Shown here piece by piece: positions 17,497-25,200 of a stretch of 64,000 bases of DNA (its first letter is position 1; the number at the start of each line of letters is the position of its first letter). The translations under genes were made by a program, and so were the position numbers. The notes beneath the pieces were generated by a model, which was not told where the DNA came from, searched no databases, and saw only the letters and a program-made list of their open reading frames with translations. The DNA comes from Amycolatopsis sp. FBCC-B4732 (GTDB lineage Bacteria; Actinomycetota; Actinomycetes; Mycobacteriales; Pseudonocardiaceae), in the NCBI RefSeq assembly GCF_023008405.1, contig NZ_CP095376.1, forward strand, positions 1,264,001 through 1,328,000, written 5' to 3'.

Positions 17497-19050
17497 ATGT
17501 CGCTCTTGCTGACTGAGCGGTTCTCACGAGGACTGGAGCTGTCAGCCGATGGTCCCGCCATCCGGATCGGCCGGAGTGAACTCACCTACCGGCAGGTGCA
17601 CGAGAAGGCGTTGCGCTGGGCGGGAGCTCTGCTGGCGGATGGGGCTCCTCGCCCGGTGGGCGTTTTGACGGCCAAGAGCATGACGACGTACGTGGGCCTG
17701 CTAGCGGCGCTGTACGCCGGGGCCACGGTCGTTCCGCTGCAGCCGGATTTCCCCGCCGCGCTTCTCCGTCGTATGGTGAAGCTGGCCGGGGTGGGCACCT
17801 TCATCGCCGACGAACGCGGCCTGGCCGTCCTGCCGGAAATCCTCGGTCGCGACAGCAGCGCCCGAGTGCTCGACACCGGCGGCGTCGGTGACCGGTTCCC
17901 GGTGGTTCCGTCGGCGTCGTGTCCGGCGATCAGCGCCCCGGTCGAGGTGAACCCGGCCGACCCGGCGTACATCCTCTTCACCTCCGGATCGACCGGTGAG
18001 CCGAAGGGTGTTCCTGTGTCGCACCGTGGTTTCGCCCACTATTTCGGTCAGCTCGACAAGCGCTGCGACTTCGGCCCGGACGACGTGTTCTCCCAAACCT
18101 TCGACCTCAACTTCGACCCCGGTATCCACGACGTGTTCGCCGCCTGGGGCGCCGGTGCCGCACTGGTCGCGGTACCGCCGTCAGCCTACCGCGATCTTCC
18201 GGGGTTCCTGGCCGAGCACGGGGTCACGGTGTGGCACTCCACGCCGAGTGGCATCTGGATGGCCAGGGAAATGGGGGGTCTGAAGGAAAACGCGCTTGAC
18301 GGTCTGCGGTGGTCCTTCTTCGGGGGAGAAGCACTGCGGTGCCGGGACGTCGCGGACTGGGTGGTGGCCGCACCGCATTCGAAGGTGGAAAACCTGTACG
18401 GGCCGACCGAGTTTTCGATCGGCATATCCTGGCACCGGTGGCTCGGTGCGGAGTCGGTGCGACGCGGCGCCAACGGGACCGTTCCGATCGGGAGGGTCCA
18501 CGACGGACACGATTTCCTCTTGATGACCGAGAGCGGACAGCGGTCCCCGGTCGAGGGTGAGTTGTGGATCACGGGTACGCAGATTACGACCGGATACCTC
18601 GAGCCTGCCCAGGATGCAGGCCGGTACGTCGACCACGACGGCCGGCGGTGGTACCGCACGGGCGATCGGGTACGCATGACTTCAGGGGGCGAGCTCACCT
18701 ACCTCGGACGGGTGGATTCCCAGGTCAAGGTGCACGCTTGGCGGGTCGAGCTGGCTGAGGTGGACCAGGCGGCTCGCAGTTGCGCCGGAGTCCGCGATGC
18801 GGTCACCGTCACACGGTCCGCGGCGCACGGCACGGAACTGGTGGTGTTCTACACCGGCGAGGAAGTGCCGGAGCGGGTGTTGGCCGAGGGGCTGCGTGCC
18901 GTGCTGCCGGACAGCGTTCTGCCGCGTCACTACGTCCACACGGAGATGTTTCCGTTGAATTCCAACCGGAAGGTCGACCGGCTCGCCCTACGTGAGCGCG
19001 CCGAAAACCTGCCCGGCTTCAGTGCGGCGGCTGCCCAGGGGACCCGCTGA
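17497..19050 (+). CDS. Stand-alone adenylation enzyme (DltA-like, NRPS-type)
   Basis: 517 residues, an adenylate-forming enzyme with no condensation or carrier domain. Core motifs: ILFTSGSTGEPKGVP (A3), NLYGPTE (A5), YRTGDRV (A7), GRVDSQVKVHAWRVEL (A8) and a C-terminal NSNRKVDR with the A10 Lys. The selectivity region reads NFDPGIHDVF, unlike either modular A domain here, so it probably loads a different amino acid onto a separate carrier protein. Its layout resembles D-alanine ligase-like free enzymes used in lipopeptide and uridyl peptide pathways. An ATG at 17497 with GGGGG at 17483 to 17487 was chosen over an in-frame ATG at 17401 whose extra 32 residues are not family-like. It is followed 31 bp later by the aromatic amino acid hydroxylase gene, suggesting the loaded substrate could be the hydroxylated Phe. 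Confidence 0.88.
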   Translation: MSLLLTERFSRGLELSADGPAIRIGRSELTYRQVHEKALRWAGALLADGAPRPVGVLTAKSMTTYVGLLAALYAGATVVPLQPDFPAALLRRMVKLAGVGTFIADERGLAVLPEILGRDSSARVLDTGGVGDRFPVVPSASCPAISAPVEVNPADPAYILFTSGSTGEPKGVPVSHRGFAHYFGQLDKRCDFGPDDVFSQTFDLNFDPGIHDVFAAWGAGAALVAVPPSAYRDLPGFLAEHGVTVWHSTPSGIWMAREMGGLKENALDGLRWSFFGGEALRCRDVADWVVAAPHSKVENLYGPTEFSIGISWHRWLGAESVRRGANGTVPIGRVHDGHDFLLMTESGQRSPVEGELWITGTQITTGYLEPAQDAGRYVDHDGRRWYRTGDRVRMTSGGELTYLGRVDSQVKVHAWRVELAEVDQAARSCAGVRDAVTVTRSAAHGTELVVFYTGEEVPERVLAEGLRAVLPDSVLPRHYVHTEMFPLNSNRKVDRLALRERAENLPGFSAAAAQGTR

Positions 19051-19081
19051 CGCACTCGTGAAATGCATTGGAGAACTTATC

Positions 19082-19915
19082 ATGTCACGGTCGCTCGACT
19101 CGATCACGGATGCCGCCTACGAGCGGCGCCGCGGTGAAATCTCGGCTCTCTCGGCCGGCCTGCCGCCTGAGGCGTCCGTTCCGGTGGTCGAGTACACCGA
19201 CTGGGAGCACGACGTGTGGCGGACGGTTCGCGCAGAACTCGCCGGCCGGCACCGCACGTGTGCGGCCGCGGAATACCTCGATTCTGTGGAACAACTGGCG
19301 GTCCCCGTGGATCACGTTCCTCAGTTGCGGGACGTGAGCAGCCGCTTGGCCTCGATCTCCGGGTTCCGCTTCCGGGCGGCTCCCGCGCTTGTCCCGTTTC
19401 CCGAGTTCTGCGGTGGCCTTGCGAAGTCCGTCTTCCACTCCACGCAGTACCTCAGGCACCCTCGTTCGCCTTTCTACACCGAGGAACCGGACCTGCTGCA
19501 CGACGTCGTGGGCCACGGCGGCGTCCTGACGAGTAAACGCTTCGCCCGCCTGTACCGACTGGCGGGCGAGGCGGCTGTTCGGGTACGGCGCGCAGAGTCG
19601 GTGCAATTCATCAGCAAGGTATTTTGGTTCACGCTCGAATGCGGTGTGGTTCGTGAACGCGGTATGCACAAGGCTTATGGCGCCACGCTGGTCTCGTCAT
19701 GCGGAGAGCTCGACCAGTTCCGTGCGGCCGAGTTCCGGCCGCTGGACATCAAGGGCCTCGTCGACATCGGGTACGACATCTCGACTTACCAGCCCATCCT
19801 GTTCGAAGTGAGCTCGATGGACCAGCTCGAGGACACAGCAGGCACCTTCTGGAACGAGTGCGACGACGACAGCATCGCCGCACTGCTCCGATCCGGTCCC
19901 TCAAGGTCCGGCTGA
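19082..19915 (+). CDS. Pterin-dependent aromatic amino acid hydroxylase (Phe 4- or 3-hydroxylase)
   Basis: 277 residues, the size of single-domain bacterial phenylalanine hydroxylases. The iron facial triad is visible: His140 and His145 in LLHDVVGHGG and Glu186 in FTLECGV, with the usual spacing. The enzyme uses O2 and tetrahydropterin to hydroxylate Phe. In pacidamycin-type clusters the homolog PacX makes meta-tyrosine; the normal bacterial enzyme makes para-tyrosine. The residue after GH (Gly-Gly instead of the common Val/Cys-Pro) and the surrounding pocket differ from housekeeping enzymes, which fits a specialised regiochemistry but does not prove it. ATG at 19082 with GGAG at 19070 to 19073 is preferred over an upstream in-frame start inside the adenylation gene. 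It is the last intact gene of the cluster. Confidence 0.87.
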   Translation: MSRSLDSITDAAYERRRGEISALSAGLPPEASVPVVEYTDWEHDVWRTVRAELAGRHRTCAAAEYLDSVEQLAVPVDHVPQLRDVSSRLASISGFRFRAAPALVPFPEFCGGLAKSVFHSTQYLRHPRSPFYTEEPDLLHDVVGHGGVLTSKRFARLYRLAGEAAVRVRRAESVQFISKVFWFTLECGVVRERGMHKAYGATLVSSCGELDQFRAAEFRPLDIKGLVDIGYDISTYQPILFEVSSMDQLEDTAGTFWNECDDDSIAALLRSGPSRSG

Positions 19916-20091
19916 GCTGCAAGCTCGACGCCACCGCCATGGTCACGACCGTCCGAGCCACATTGACGACCGCGACCGTGTGCTGGGCGCTCCACGCCGG
20001 CTTCGTCCTCGGCAGGCACGGCGAGCTCGCCTTCACTCCCCAAGCCGGTCAGGCCGCTCACGGCCGACCACGTTCGCTGCGGGGCAATGGA

Positions 20092-21312
20092 TCAGGATCG
20101 GCGCTGCGTGGTGACGCCGCGGCGGCGGCCGTCCGGCAGCGGGCGGCCGCGTTGCAGGTCGCGGCGGGTGGTGGAGCGCAGCTGCCACGGCACGCTTGTC
20201 ACCATCACCCCGGGCTCGAACAGCGGCCGGCCCTTGAGCCGCAGCGAACTCTGGTTGTGGAGGACGTTCTCCCCACCAGTGACCGACGAGGTATTCGGGA
20301 ATGCGGATGCAGACCACGTCGCGAGGCTGTCGCGCCGGAGGTTCTTGACGTACTGCACGACCGGGCGGGTGATCTCGCGGTAGGGGATTCGATCACCTTC
20401 AGCGGGATCTTCATTGCGCGCCGCTCCTGCCGGCGCTGCACCTCGCGGGTGTCGGCGTCGTCGGCGTCAACGGTGATGGCGCTCAGCGTGTCGGCCGAGT
20501 GGCGCGGCGAACGCGATGGCGCGCTGGCCCGGTTTGTGCAATGTGGGCACGAGGACGATCGCGTGGACGCGGCTGGGAGCAGTTCGAATTCGTCGTCCGG
20601 CTGGAGTTCTTCGCGGACGTGGGTGTAGTGCCGGTGGATCGCGCGCATCAGCGGGGGATGGCGATGACTACCAGGTCGGCGCCGCCGCGGTGTTCGCGAG
20701 TGTCGGTGGTGTCGGCGAGGACTCGGTTCCAGTGCCGGACCGTGCTGGCCTGGCACAGGGTGAAGGAGGTGTACACCCCGAGGACGTAGAGCTGGATCAG
20801 GCGAGTGCTCCAGCCGTTGAAGGCGAAGCGCAGCCTCCCGGCGATGAGCGAGAGCGTGACGATGCCGTTGGAGAAGGCGGGCCGGGTCGCCGCGGGTGTG
20901 CAGCTGCCGGGGCAGGTAGCGGTCCTGGGCCAGGATCGAGGCCGGCAGGGGGAAGCCGTTGAACCGGTGTTCGCCGCGAGGATCAGGATGAGGGCCGCGG
21001 CGGCCTGCAGGACGCAGAACAGGACGGCGTGATCGCCGCCGAAGAACCGCGGCGCCGATCTGGCTGATCACGGTGCGCCGCGGGTCGGTGGCACAGTCCC
21101 CGCGGAAGCCGGTCAGGTCACAGGTGTTCTCCGCGATGTGCACCTTGGTGATCAACGCCGGCGCGGTGATGCCGCCGAACATGACCACGGCGGTGACCCC
21201 CATGGCGGTCATCGTGCGGGCGGCGTTCAGCGCCTTCGGCTTCCGGAACGCGGGCACGCGGTTCGAGATCGCCTCGGCACCGGTCAGCGCGGTGCAGCGG
21301 AGGAGAACGACC
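20092..21312 (-). pseudogene. Decayed APC-superfamily amino acid permease, 5' truncated and frameshifted
   Basis: Pieces of one membrane permease can be followed in order on the minus strand but in changing frames: CTALTGAEAISNRVPAFRKP near 21310, VVMFGGITAPALITKVHIAEN, AAALILILAANT near 20990, FNGFPLPASILAQDRYLPRQ near 20940, LIQLYVLGVYTSFTLCQ near 20780, MRAIHRHYTHVREEL near 20630, YVKNLRR and NQSSLRLKGRPLF near 20240, and VTSVPWQLRS near 20180. At least four frame changes are needed and the N-terminal half of the transporter is absent. The start matches the middle of the usual protein; sequence above 21312 is unrelated. This is a relic, not a working gene. It lies between the NRPS cluster and a tRNA, consistent with a scar at an island edge. 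The 176 bp between it and the hydroxylase gene shows nothing recognisable. Confidence 0.75.
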
Positions 21313-21515
21313 GCAGCACCGCCTGGCCTGGATCGGCCAATCCGGACCATCGGGGTGCTGGTGCGACGCGGCACCGCCCGAGCCAGCCTGTGCGGTCCCG
21401 GGCCTTGCGGCCCGGTCGATGTCGGGACAGAGAAGTTCTTGTCGCGCAGACCGATGATCGTGGTCGGGAATGGTGAGGTGGCCGCCCAGACAGGGATCTT
21501 CTTCCGGTCTTTGCC

Positions 21516-21600
21516 GGTGCGACCCCTGAGGGATTCGAACTCACACGCCTTGACCTGGGTAAACGCTGACTGCCAGGCAGCAACGTTGCCTCTGTATAGG
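21516..21600 (-). repeat. Degenerate partial tRNA-like copy next to tRNA-Leu
   Basis: This stretch shares two blocks with the intact tRNA-Leu gene just to the right. GATTCGAACTCACAC (the T arm, plus-strand reading) occurs at 21532 to 21546 and again in the tRNA at 21635 to 21649. CGTTGCCTCTG occurs at 21584 to 21594 and in the tRNA at 21667 to 21677. The blocks are in the same order but about 20 bp further apart in the copy, and the acceptor and anticodon arms do not pair. It is best read as a broken duplicate of the tRNA, such as recombination into tRNA genes can leave. TGACCTGGG is also repeated at 21550 and 21604. Confidence 0.6.
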
Positions 21601-21622
21601 CCGCTGACCTGGGATTTCCTCG

Positions 21623-21696
21623 TGCCCCCGGTGAGATTCGAACTCACACTGGACGGGTTTTGAATCCGTTGCCTCTGCCAGTTGGGCTACGGGGGC
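21623..21696 (-). tRNA. tRNA-Leu (anticodon CAA)
   Basis: The reverse strand folds as a tRNA: a 7-bp acceptor stem GCCCCCG/CGGGGGC, a D arm, an anticodon loop TTCAAAA with anticodon CAA, a T arm GTGAG-TTCGAAT-CTCAC, and discriminator A. CCA is not encoded. The variable region is only about five bases, whereas leucine tRNAs normally have a long variable arm. A short leuX (CAA) is known next to the pdtaR homolog in M. tuberculosis, and here it also precedes pdtaR, so this is probably the conserved locus. The anticodon stem has one A-C mismatch at the loop. The 3' end points toward the NRPS cluster. Confidence 0.88.
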
Positions 21697-21872
21697 GCGA
21701 CGCGACAACCCTACGGGATCACCGCTCTCCTCCGACCTTCGGGGGCGGGAGTGTCGTCCCCGCCACTTCGTGGTGAACGCCATCTCTCGAACTGGATCGT
21801 TCCCGGTAGGCTTCAGGTTCGCGGGAAGCCGCGAAAAACCGACTGTCCCGCCGAGTCTTCAGGAGGACCCCG

Positions 21873-22487
21873 GTGACCGATCAGGCTACCGAGGCCAACG
21901 GTGCCGCCACCGTGCCGCAGCGACGGGTGCTCGTCGCGGAGGACGAGGCGCTCATCCGGCTGGACCTCGTCGAAATGCTGCGTGAAGAGGGTTACGAAGT
22001 CGTCGGCGAAGCCGGGGATGGGGAGCAGGCCATCGCGCTGGCCACCGATCTCAAGCCCGATCTCGTGATCCTCGACGTGAAGATGCCCAAGCTGGACGGG
22101 ATCGAGGCCGCGGCCAAGATCACCGGGGATCGGATCGCGCCCGTCGTCATCCTCACCGCCTTCAGCCAGCGGGATCTCGTCGAGCGCGCGCGAGACGCCG
22201 GCACCATGGCCTACCTCGTCAAGCCCTTCGCGAAGCGGGACCTCGTGCCCGCCATCGAGCTCGCCGTCAGCCGGTTCTCCGAGCTGCAGGCGCTCGAGGC
22301 CGAGGTCGCCGGGCTCACTGACCGGCTCGAGACGCGCAAGGTCATCGACCGGGCCAAGGGGCTGCTTATGAGCCGCCAGGGGCTCACCGAGCCCGATGCC
22401 TTCCGCTGGATCCAGCGCACCGCCATGGACCGGCGGACGACCATGAAGGCCGTCGCCGAGGCCGTCGTGGAGAGCATCGGGAGCTGA
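21873..22487 (+). CDS. pdtaR: Response regulator with ANTAR RNA-binding domain, PdtaR family
   Basis: 204 residues. An N-terminal receiver domain carries the acidic pair in VAEDEA, the phosphoacceptor Asp68 in VILDVKMP, and the conserved Thr and Lys (ILTAF, LVKPF). A coiled segment leads into a C-terminal ANTAR domain (about 140 to 200) with the RAKGLLM motif. ANTAR proteins bind paired hairpins in mRNA leaders and prevent termination once phosphorylated. The M. tuberculosis homolog Rv1626 is paired with the histidine kinase PdtaS, which is not in this window. A strong AGGAGG at 21861 to 21866 lies 6 nt before the GTG start. A rho-independent terminator follows. Location beside tRNA-Leu and polA matches the mycobacterial order. 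Confidence 0.92.
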   Translation: MTDQATEANGAATVPQRRVLVAEDEALIRLDLVEMLREEGYEVVGEAGDGEQAIALATDLKPDLVILDVKMPKLDGIEAAAKITGDRIAPVVILTAFSQRDLVERARDAGTMAYLVKPFAKRDLVPAIELAVSRFSELQALEAEVAGLTDRLETRKVIDRAKGLLMSRQGLTEPDAFRWIQRTAMDRRTTMKAVAEAVVESIGS

Positions 22488-22500
22488 ACCACCACCGACA

Positions 22501-22535
22501 CGGGGTGTGCCGGGACGACCGGCGCACCCCGTTTT
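22501..22535 (+). terminator. Rho-independent terminator after pdtaR
   Basis: CGGGGTGTGCCGG and CCGGCGCACCCCG form a 13-bp stem (one G-U pair) around a 5-nt loop, followed directly by TTTT. It sits 13 nt past the pdtaR stop. The rest of the 396-bp gap up to the livK gene has a putative operator at 22742 and no gene that I can support. Confidence 0.8.
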
Positions 22536-22741
22536 CGTGACGCTCCGGGTGCCCGAAAGGGCGTTGTTGGTACCTTTGCGAACCTTCCCGGCGTGGCCGG
22601 GCGCGGTGATCGACTCGTGGTCCGTAGACTCTGCACACGTTGAACCGGGCGTCAAGGGGCACTCCGCGGGCTGTTGAGCACCGAGAGTCACCACCCGCTG
22701 GTCAGATTACGACGAGCGGGTGTAAATCATACGTTAATACT

Positions 22742-22757
22742 CGTGACGACCGTCACG
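22742..22757. promoter_or_regulatory. Inverted repeat upstream of livK, Crp-like operator candidate
   Basis: CGTGACG-AC-CGTCACG is a perfect inverted repeat about 130 bp before the livK start. Its core GTGACGACCGTCAC fits the pattern GTG(N6)GNCAC described for Streptomyces Crp. A nitrogen regulator such as GlnR also uses GTnAC half sites, so it cannot be excluded. Assignment to a regulator is inference. Confidence 0.4.
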
Positions 22758-22883
22758 ATGTGGCTACAAGAGCACGTGTGACTCTGTGCAACGGCTCCCG
22801 GGGCGGCTACTTTCAGCGGCCAGTCAGGTCCCACATGGGGACAGCCGTCCTACCGGGCGGTCAGGTGGCATTTGGAGGAACGA

Positions 22884-24095
22884 GTGCAGAAAGCACGACT
22901 TGCGCGGTTCATCGTGCTGGCCGCTGCCGGGGCCATTTCGCTCAGCGCGTGTTCGGCACGCACGGACAGCGGCTCGGGCGACAGCAGCGCGAGCTCGCAG
23001 TCCCAGGCCGCGGCTCCGTCCGCCGCCGCCGACGCGGCCGACCCCGCCGGTGACGGCAAGGCCCAGTGTTCCCCGACCTCCATCGCGTACGCGGGCACCA
23101 TCAACGGCGCCAACGCCGCGCTGGGCGTCAACATCCTGAACGGCGCGAAGCTCGCCGTGGAGCAGCACAACAAGGCCAACCCGGGCTGCCAGGTCAAGCT
23201 GGAGCAGTTCGACACCGAGGGCACGCCCGACAAGGCGCCCGGCATCGTGACGCAGATCGTCAACACGCCGGGCATCATCGGCGTCGTCGGCCTGCCCTTC
23301 TCCGGCGAGTCCAAGGCCGCGGGCAACATCTTCAACGGCGCGGGTCTGGTCACGGTCACCCCGTCGGCCACCAACCCGACCCTGTCCCAGAACGGCTGGA
23401 AGACCTTCTTCCGCGGCCTGGGCAACGACAACACCCAGGGCCCGGCCGCCGCGAAGTTCATGACCGGCGAGCTCAAGGCCAACAAGGTGTGCGTCATCAA
23501 GGACGACTCCGACTACGGCACCGGCCTGGCCGCGTCGACCATCCAGGCGCTCGGCGACAAGGGCACCTGCCAGGACTCCGTCAAGACGAAGCAGACCGAC
23601 TTCTCGGCCGTGGTCAACAAGATCAAGAGCGAGAAGCCGGACGCGGTGTTCTACTCCGGGTACTACCAGGAAGCCGCTCCGTTCGCGCAGCAGCTGAACG
23701 ACGCGGGCGTCGAGGCCAAGTTCGTCGGCCCGGACGGCGTCAAGGACGACGAGTTCGTCAAGGGCGCCGGCGAGGCGGCCTCGAAGGCGTACTTCACCTG
23801 CCCGTGCGTCCCGGCGGACCAGTTCACCAAGTTCACCGACGCCTACAAGGCCGCGGTCGGCAAGGACCCGGGCACCTACTCGCCCGAGGCCTACGACCTG
23901 GCGACGATCCTGCTCAAGGGCATCGACGCGGGCAAGAAGGACCGCGCCGGCCTGCTGGACTTCGTCAAGTCGTACGACGGCCAGGGCATCACGAAGCACT
24001 TCAAGTGGGACGACAAGGGCGAGCTGTCCAGCACGACCGTGTGGACCTACAAGGTCGAGGGCGGGAAGATCGTCCGCAACACCGAGATCAAGTAG
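22884..24095 (+). CDS. livK: Branched-chain amino acid/amide ABC transporter substrate-binding lipoprotein
   Basis: 403 residues. The N terminus is a lipoprotein signal: positive residues, a hydrophobic stretch and the lipobox LSAC with Cys23 as the lipidated residue. A Ser/Ala-rich linker follows, then a type I periplasmic-binding fold (SIAYAGTINGANAALG, GVVGLPFSGES, KDDSDYGTGLA, PDAVFYSGYYQEAAPFAQQL, YSPEAYDLATILL). It captures branched-chain amino acids, urea or short amides outside the membrane and hands them to the LivHM channel. GTG 22884 has GGAGG at 22874 to 22878; a TTG three codons upstream is part of that ribosome site and is less likely. First gene of a five-gene operon; a stem-loop separates it from livH, so it may be expressed above the membrane parts. 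Confidence 0.9.
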   Translation: MQKARLARFIVLAAAGAISLSACSARTDSGSGDSSASSQSQAAAPSAAADAADPAGDGKAQCSPTSIAYAGTINGANAALGVNILNGAKLAVEQHNKANPGCQVKLEQFDTEGTPDKAPGIVTQIVNTPGIIGVVGLPFSGESKAAGNIFNGAGLVTVTPSATNPTLSQNGWKTFFRGLGNDNTQGPAAAKFMTGELKANKVCVIKDDSDYGTGLAASTIQALGDKGTCQDSVKTKQTDFSAVVNKIKSEKPDAVFYSGYYQEAAPFAQQLNDAGVEAKFVGPDGVKDDEFVKGAGEAASKAYFTCPCVPADQFTKFTDAYKAAVGKDPGTYSPEAYDLATILLKGIDAGKKDRAGLLDFVKSYDGQGITKHFKWDDKGELSSTTVWTYKVEGGKIVRNTEIK

Positions 24096-24117
24096 CGCAA
24101 CGCTCCCGTTCTGATTC

Positions 24118-24164
24118 CCGGGGTGCTCGCCCGGCGGCTCGATCCCGCCGGGTGGGCACCCCGG
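24118..24164 (+). terminator. Stem-loop between livK and livH, possible partial terminator
   Basis: CCGGGGTGCTCGCCCGGCGG and CCGCCGGGTGGGCACCCCGG form a ~20-bp stem with two mismatches around a 7-nt loop. There is no T-run after it, so it more likely slows transcription or protects the livK message than ends it outright. Such elements commonly raise the amount of binding protein relative to permease. Confidence 0.55.
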
Positions 24165-24183
24165 TCCCACATGGAGAACTAGT

Positions 24184-25200
24184 GTGTCATTGACTCATCA
24201 CTTGAGCTCGGTCGTTCTGGCGCAGAGCGACAGCTGGATCACGTTCGACGTGAGCGCGTTCCTCGACCAGTTCTGGAACAACACGTTCGACGGGCTCGCC
24301 TACGGCAGCATCTACGCGCTCGTGGCGCTGGGGTACACCCTCGTCTACGGCGTCCTGAAGCTCATCAACTTCGCCCACTCCGAGGTGTTCATCTACGGCG
24401 TCTACGCGACGTGGTTCACCTTCTACGGCCTCGGGTTCCGCCCCGGTAACACGCCCACGCTCACCGTGATCGAGCTGATCGGCTTCCTGCTCCTCGCGTT
24501 GCTGGCGTCGATGGCGATCTCCGGCGGCACGGCGGTGGTCCTCGAACGGGTCGCCTACCGGCCGCTGAGAAAACGCGGCGCGCCCAAGCTGGTCTTCCTG
24601 ATCACCGCGATCGGCGCTTCCTTCGTGCTGCAGCAGCTCATCTTCATCTGGCGCGGCGGCAACCCCGAGCTGGGCATCCGGCTCATGCGCAACCAGGAAG
24701 TCTTCACGCTCTTCGGCGGCAGCGTCACCAACGTCACGATCATCACGGTCGTCGCGTCGATCCTGCTGATGCTCGGCGCCAACTACTTCGTGAACAAGAC
24801 GAAGTTCGGGCGCGGCATCCGCGCCGTGGCGCAGGACCCGGACACCGCGACGCTGATGGGCGTCAACAAGGAACGCGTCATCATGCTGACCTTCCTCATC
24901 GGCGGCCTGCTCGCCGGTGCGGCGGCGCTGTTCTACATGATGAAGATCCCGCAGGGCGCGTGGTACCAGGGCGGCTTCCTGCTCGGCATCAAGGCGTTCA
25001 CCGCGGCGGTGCTCGGCGGTATCGGCAACCTGCGCGGCGCGCTGCTGGGCGGCCTGCTGCTCGGCGTCGCGGAGAACTACGGCCAGTCGCTGTTCGGCGG
25101 CGGGTGGCGCGACATCGTCGCGTTCGTCCTGCTGGTGCTGGTCCTGATGATCCGGCCCACCGGCATCCTCGGTGAGTCGCTCGGAAAGGCCCGGGTATGA
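24184..25200 (+). CDS. livH: Branched-chain amino acid ABC transporter permease LivH
   Basis: 338 residues, mostly hydrophobic, about eight membrane segments. The LivH family pattern is clear: GLAYGSIYALVALGYTLVYG near the start, LINFAHSE, the cytoplasmic loop FGRGIRAVAQDPDTATLMGV that contacts the ATPases, and GIKAFTAAVLGGIGNLRGALLGG near the end. With LivM it forms the transport channel. GTG start 24184 with GGAG about 8 nt upstream. Its stop overlaps the livM start (ATGA). Confidence 0.93.
   Translation: MSLTHHLSSVVLAQSDSWITFDVSAFLDQFWNNTFDGLAYGSIYALVALGYTLVYGVLKLINFAHSEVFIYGVYATWFTFYGLGFRPGNTPTLTVIELIGFLLLALLASMAISGGTAVVLERVAYRPLRKRGAPKLVFLITAIGASFVLQQLIFIWRGGNPELGIRLMRNQEVFTLFGGSVTNVTIITVVASILLMLGANYFVNKTKFGRGIRAVAQDPDTATLMGVNKERVIMLTFLIGGLLAGAAALFYMMKIPQGAWYQGGFLLGIKAFTAAVLGGIGNLRGALLGGLLLGVAENYGQSLFGGGWRDIVAFVLLVLVLMIRPTGILGESLGKARV

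Noticed and set aside
7120..19050. Naming the amino acids loaded by the adenylation domains
   Set aside because: The pocket residues can be read only by rough alignment and match no code I am sure of.
19916..21700. Integrase or transposase at the island edge
   Set aside because: No such motifs were found in either strand; the open frames here belong to the permease relic.
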